Source: Baylisascaris procyonis
Lineage: Eukaryota > Nematoda > Chromadorea > Rhabditida > Ascarididae
NCBI GenBank assembly: GCA_037389465.1
Contig: JAZARR010000237.1
Location: 1,302,001-1,366,000, forward strand
DNA length: 64,000 nucleotides
Direction: 5' to 3'
This document shows, in pieces, positions 58,700 through 64,000 of this stretch. The first letter of the stretch is position 1, and the number at the start of each line of letters is the position of its first letter. The position numbers were made by a program, and so were the translations under genes. The notes under the pieces are model-generated. The model was not told the origin of the DNA. It did no database searches and saw only the letters and a program-made list of their open reading frames with translations.

Positions 58700-61200
58700 A
58701 AGTCATCGTAATTATGAAACCTTAGGAAGCAACCTCAAGATTGTTTTGCTTAGCAAGTCTAAAAAATTGTTGAATCAATCATCGAATCTCGTACATTTTC
58801 GACGCTAGCTGAGAGTGACGAACGATGCCAATTTTACGAAGATTACAGTTATGCGCTGCGTTGAATGAATTAAACGATCTCTTAACCAGCTCCTCACTCT
58901 TCGTCCAGGTGACTTAAATAATTGAAGACACCATTCACCTACAATTATCTAGGAAGTACATCTGCAAGTATTAACGACCGGTTTAAGCAGAAAAGGCAAC
59001 CTGAAACAGAGATAATAGCTTTACTTCCTCATGACGACCTAAGCTCATTTTCTTGCTGCTAAAACTGCTAACAATTTTCTAAATTTTGAAAAAAAAAAGC
59101 TGACAAATAGGCCATTTCTGTCTTAAGCATAGCTGTTGTAGTACCACATATATTGTGCTGAGGTATATTGCGCCGTTCGGAAATTATCGAAAAATACTAT
59201 TGTACTGCTCCTAGTTTTGCGTTATGAAAAGTGACCACTGAAATCTTTCAAGCACGAAACGAAGCGAAAGACGATGAAATTTTGCAAATTCTACTTGTTT
59301 TGCAGCACTGCAAAGTGCATTTTTACTCCTATTGTGGCAGCAATTGTTTTTTTCCATATCAGTTTTCAAGGCTGCTCTTCTTAATAAGTTCTATATAAGC
59401 GTATGTTTAGTAATGTTTTTCAATTTATCACATCGCTCACTTTCTAAAGTAATCAACTAAACAGTGCACCCCTAATGTTTGCTCCTAATTTTTCAACGAA
59501 AATCAGCAATAGTGAGCATCAGAAATTGCCCTTTAAAAAGATATTTGCATTAATTGTCGTAGCCAATTCACCACAGCACAAAATTATAACAGCGTTGGGT
59601 CTTAATGCGTTATCAGGCTAATAACGATGCATTCCATAAACTTCACTCTTAACTCAAAAGCCAATATTGATTACATTTGCATTGTTTATAACCTCTACAC
59701 TGATTTATTTCGGTTCTTAATAAAACCAGCATAATGGGTTTAAAAAAAATCTATCATTATGTAGCAATTGTTTCTATCAAAGTGTCTAGCTCATATAAAT
59801 TTATCGATCCTTCTCATAAACGCTTACAGTGATAGTTGGAATAATGTCTAACTTACACCTACAAATATATAGCGTGAGATGTATATGAAAAGGAAAATTT
59901 ATGCAAATTTTTCTCTTATCATAGAGAAGTTTTATTTCATCACAAATCTACTAGGGTGGCTCGATTCGCTGATTTTAGAGATGAACTAGGGTGATCGTAT
60001 TCGATTTTTAACTTCAACTCTAGCACTCATTACGTTAAATCATAATTCACGCAAACTATATACTAAATTATAAATTACTAATAAATTACTATAAGCTATA
60101 TGCAAAATTTCTATAAAAACTGAATGAATTATAACAATCATTAGTTTACATTACTAACTTTCTCTCGATAACTTTTTTCTACTAATTACTGTATCACTCT
60201 ATTTTTTCAATAGAACAATTCCATTTTGTTATAAGTTGTTATTATATACATACTACATAACCAACTTGATAAACACTAGTCTTAAGGCACCTTTTACGGC
60301 CGATTTCATCAAATCTTACTTTAATCTTAGTTCGTATATATTTGTAAATCCCACTCGTTATTCCATACCTTTGCGTAAGTTTCCGATGACCTAGAGGCTA
60401 GGAGAATCAGCTTGAGATACCCGAACAGGTATTGAAAAAATCAAGCACTAGCCTCGATGTTGTTGTTACAAAAAGGTAGACATCGCCTCCACTACATCTC
60501 CATCTTCCGTTGTTTACATGTCATTTCCCGTGAATTTTCTTATGCTTTCAATTTCTCCCCCCTTTTTTTACTTCTTAAAGTTCTCTTCGTTCTATCATTA
60601 TTTCCTCTCTCACTTCTTTCAAAATATAAGATTTCAGCTTTTTCTTCTATTTAATCCTCTTTAATTATTGCTAGTGAGCGCTCAATATTGAAGACAAGCA
60701 AAGAGCCAATAACGTATGGGCATTCTAGTCATTTTGTTTTTGCTAAGAAATATGCTCCATAAGTCAATTTTTGAGAATTTCAAAGGCATATAATAGTAAG
60801 ATAGAATAAATGTAACAAATAAAATTCTAAATTTCATTAAACGACTAGAAGAATCAGACAAGTGAGACTAAGAGTTCGAGCGTTATCTAAAAGACGGCGT
60901 AATATAGCGATTAATGATAGCCAGCCTCAGTGATAACTTATAAATTTCTAGGATATGGCACCTAGAGAAAAAATAAAATGCTAAGCCAATGGTATAGTGA
61001 AAATGCATAAAAATTTAAAATATATCCATTCTAGAAATTTAATATATAATTCAAAAGTTAATTTGCAACTCGTGTAACGTCATAAATTTTGAAGGCAATC
61101 TTTGGCAATAAAAGTTTGCCCATATTCTATAAATCTTTCGAATTTTTTGCTTAAGAAAACTCAATTTCAATTGTTCCCATAATTCCGATTCGGTCGCAAC
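58700..61200. other. No gene supported
   Basis: AT-rich. A frame ending at a good GTAAGT donor (60377) reads NTSLKAPFTADFIKSYF and could be an exon, but no acceptor was found. 60457-60654 is a short hydrophobic frame. Confidence 0.35.
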
Positions 61201-61213
61201 AAATTCATACGAA

Positions 61214-61465
61214 ATGACAATTAAGTCTTCAATTGAAATAATAGGTGACTTTAAAGAGAAAACAATAATCGTCGTAATTGAAAATAACTCGAAAACATCT
61301 ATTATAAATTATATTCAAGTACAATCAAACAGGCGTTACAATGTTGCAATGAATGTGAACGTAATCGTCAATAAATACGCAATGCTCATTAAAATCAATG
61401 AGAAATTATGTGACAACACAAATGTGACGAATTATGATAAAGGAATTTGGTATTTGCTTGAATAG
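61214..61465 (+). CDS. 83-codon ATG ORF, unassigned
   Basis: ATG at 61214 opens 83 codons to TAG (MTIKSSIEIIGDFKEKTIIV, SIINYIQVQSNRRYN, NEKLCDNTNVTNYDKGIWYL). The predicted protein has a beta-rich look with Ile/Val/Asn-rich composition, which is also what AT-rich DNA produces. No introns are needed. No family is recognised. Confidence 0.28.
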   Translation: MTIKSSIEIIGDFKEKTIIVVIENNSKTSIINYIQVQSNRRYNVAMNVNVIVNKYAMLIKINEKLCDNTNVTNYDKGIWYLLE

Positions 61466-62366
61466 GAATATAGTAAAAGAATTTACGCATAGTGGCAAAA
61501 TGGAGATTCTTTTACGCTGAATTAATTATGAATTAGGAATAACGATGATAGCAGTATGATAAACAAGAACTTTTACATGAATCCTTTTTCATTTAGCAAT
61601 GAAAACCGGCTACAATTTAATTTGTTTGTTCTCTCATAGCGTTTACTGTAATACTCTAGTGAAATTGGTCGATAGAGACAAGCATGTGCAAATAAGCGAT
61701 AAAACGCTTCAACTTCAATGAAGTGACGCTTGAAGATTGATCCATCTGAGTTGTTCACGCAATGCATCGCAGTGTGTGGATGAAGTTAGTGAGATGATAT
61801 AGGTTGGACTCACCTAAACTGTTACCTCTGACATAAATAATAACTATACTCGGCTATGACATAGAATTTCAGTCGTGACCACACATACAAAGAAATTTGA
61901 TGTGAAATGAATTTTAGAAAAGGAAGTAATACATTAGGTGCAGAGGTGAGCAGGTCGATACACTTACTCTTATTACTCCTACATAAACGAACGTCCTTAT
62001 TGACGCCTATTATAAAGACCCACACTATCGCTTGCCGCTCACAGTTTTCGTACTTACAACTAGAAAATTAAATCGTGCATCGTTGTAGTGTTCAACATTC
62101 CAGTGTAAGTAGTCTACGCTATGCTAAAAAGTATTATGTAGTATTCTCCATTGTACTGCTCCTGTAATTTGATCTATCTGAGAGAATAGAGTTAGCCGAT
62201 TCTATATTTCTCTAATTGTAAAGGAACCGTATATTTTCTAACTTTAAGCAATCAAATGAGTAAAATACGGCACGTGAGATGATACAGCATAAATCAACAA
62301 AGCAATCTTTTCGAAGGGAATGCTCTCGAAAACATATATTCGAAATCGGAATGCTAATATGCCAGT

Positions 62367-62561
62367 TTGCTCGCCCAACGGATTCTTGAAACACCAATTT
62401 CAAAGAAACTTCAACGAATACCCGCTAGGAGCCTTTCCGGCTTCAATGTCTATGAAATCCATTCACTGCTCCTCATATGTGGTCGTCGCAATGGCAGGCA
62501 GCCCATTTACTACATAATGCGGTTTCCACTTAACCCAAAAGACATTGTCAACGGATCGTAA
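62367..62561 (+). CDS. Possible exon, two plus frames open
   Basis: A GC-richer stretch after a gctaatatgccag acceptor. One frame reads AQRILETPISKKLQRIPARS, LLLICGRRNGRQPIYYIM and FPLNPKDIVNGS to TAA; another (62320-62517) reads CSPNGFLKHQFQRNFNEYPL. Both are protein-like, so at most one is real. No domain is assigned. Confidence 0.25.
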   Translation: MLAQRILETPISKKLQRIPARSLSGFNVYEIHSLLLICGRRNGRQPIYYIMRFPLNPKDIVNGS

Positions 62562-62735
62562 CAAATTAAACTGTTGTCTTCTGCTGGATATAACATGATC
62601 AAAAGAAAAAACCTGACAAAAAAAAGCAATCTATGGATTCCCCATGCAAACTGAGCACTGTCCAGATTTCAAAATTCTCTCGTCGCTTCATTTTCTTCAT
62701 TAAACCGCACCACACTTTTGGCTGCTTTCAGCACA

Positions 62736-62930
62736 TTAACTGGAGTTCGAAGTTCGACAGTGGTCAGCTAAATTAGTAGGAACTGTGCCAGAAGAAGCAG
62801 CAATTATATTGCGATAAGGTTGCATGCAGCTGGTGCATGACAGGGAAACAGGTGAAACCAGGTGAAAATATTTTATCGACTCATTTAACTCATTTATGAA
62901 GGCGTAAAATAGCGTTTGAGATAGGCACAC
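62736..62930 (-). CDS. 64-codon minus frame, unassigned
   Basis: Reads QTLFYAFINELNESIKYFHL, SCTSCMQPYRNIIAA and TVPTNLADHCRTSNSS to TAA. It has three Cys and is protein-like. No ATG or clear acceptor. Confidence 0.22.
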   Translation of the reverse strand: MCLSQTLFYAFINELNESIKYFHLVSPVSLSCTSCMQPYRNIIAASSGTVPTNLADHCRTSNSS

Positions 62931-62949
62931 GCAAAAAGAAAGGAAAGGC

Positions 62950-64000
62950 GGCGATTTAAAGGATTTGTAGAACCATCTATGAAAAACAAAGTTCGTTCGT
63001 GCGACGATCTTATCCCAGTCTTTACGAGACGCTTGAACTATGTTGCAACCCCATCAGGTAGTTCTTTTTAGTGCGACCTAGAATGGTACCAGCACTGGCA
63101 TCATGAACGCTGCTGGCAGGGTTTCGAAAGAAACTAGCGTCTCATGTAGATTCAACGAAATCACACCAAACGCCAAGCCCCTATCACCCTTTCTGCTATT
63201 ACACGATGGAAATTGACGACTCGGTGACAACTCCTTTCAATAAGTTTTAGCGCTCTAAAATACTTCGCATCCGGCTACTTGGGTAAATCGCTCTACAATC
63301 AGTATAAATACTTCAAGCCTAACAGAATAAAGAATGAATGAACGATTGCCGACCTTTACGCTAGGAAACTATCGAGGTTGTCAGGCACAGTATCGAGTTT
63401 GACCTTTTTAAATTCAATGAATGCACTGCAGCGAATTTGAACGAGTTTGCTGATGGCACTTATGAACGGACCTCATTTTTGATATTGATTACTATAACTC
63501 TGAGATGGTCATGTGGCGCACTTCAAGATGGTCAGTTTTGCAGCTTGACCTTAGTGTCATGGTAAACCCCCCCCCCCCCCTATAATCACCTCATTGTCGC
63601 ATAATATATTCTGACTTATTATTTTGCTCTTTCGCATTTTCCAGCTGCTACCTTGTTATTGCCACGTGGTAATAAGTCCATTTTATTCATTCTATTATTT
63701 ACGTCATAAGCATCAAATCTCTACGCGGCGATGTCTGTAGCAAAAGCAAACTTCTCTATTCACTCATAAAATGCGCGACAGAATTAACTTTTGAATGCAC
63801 TTCTAGATGCAGAGCAGTTTTTTTTTTTTTTTTTTTTACTGACAGAGAACTACGCAGGATACGGGAAATTCATACGATATCACGGAACCGAGCTGAGGAT
63901 TCAGTGAAGAGACAGAATACCTCAAATGAGTGCCATAGTAAAACTCTGAAAACTTCAGTAATAATGTTCAGAGCTCCTGAAGAATTTAAAAGATCTTTTG
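62950..64000. other. No gene recognised; C- and T-tracts
   Basis: Contains a 14-base C run at 63567-63580 and a 20-base T run at about 63818-63837. No supportable exon. Confidence 0.5.

Overview
This looks like nuclear DNA from an invertebrate animal, most consistent with a nematode that has a fairly large, gene-poor genome. The evidence is indirect. The window is AT-rich (roughly one third G+C, judged by eye), no continuous reading frame exceeds about 160 codons, and the credible coding signal comes as small exons with pyrimidine-rich CAG/TAG acceptors and GTGAG/GTAAG-type donors. It also carries poly-A/T runs, four long (TA)n microsatellites and fossils of animal transposons (mariner, probably a LINE and a BEL/Pao element). 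I could not identify the species. No rRNA, tRNA, CRISPR array or bacterial-type operon was recognised.

Minus-strand genes. The best gene encodes a small Ly6/uPAR-like (three-finger) protein with a hydrophobic C-terminal tail typical of GPI anchoring. Its last two exons (34213-34348 and 33945-34125) are separated by an 87-base intron. The best matching first exon, a signal peptide, lies 12 kb upstream at 46472-46529 in a locally GC- and CpG-rich stretch. Other phase-consistent minus models are a signal-anchor plus Cys-rich protein at 23777-24434 and a two-exon fragment at 39012-41015. Single exons or ORFs lie near 3.0-3.6, 4.7-5.0, 5.8, 22.4, 30.8 and 35.6-36.1 kb.

Plus-strand genes. The best model is three consecutive phase-1 exons at 26508-27269 encoding a Cys-rich protein that ends in a short hydrophobic tail. 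Weaker models are a signal peptide plus a 78-codon exon (16369-18606), two exons at 32603-33566, two at 43044-45946, a terminal exon at 55861-56059 and short ATG ORFs near 57-58.7 and 61.2 kb. Several candidates share one layout: a signal-peptide exon ending in phase 1, followed by a Cys-rich exon. They may be small secreted or membrane-anchored proteins, but only the Ly6-like family could be named.

Repeats. Two separate duplications meet in one place: repeat A (about 250 bp, 25575 and 31321) and repeat B (about 790 bp, 28357 and 31587). The copies of B are nearly identical and include a microsatellite, while those of A are clearly more diverged. Degenerate transposon coding lies at 12156-12850 (mariner), 49493-50041 (LINE-like) and 52649-52888 (BEL/Pao-like). 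The rest is intergenic or intronic sequence in which I see no supportable feature.
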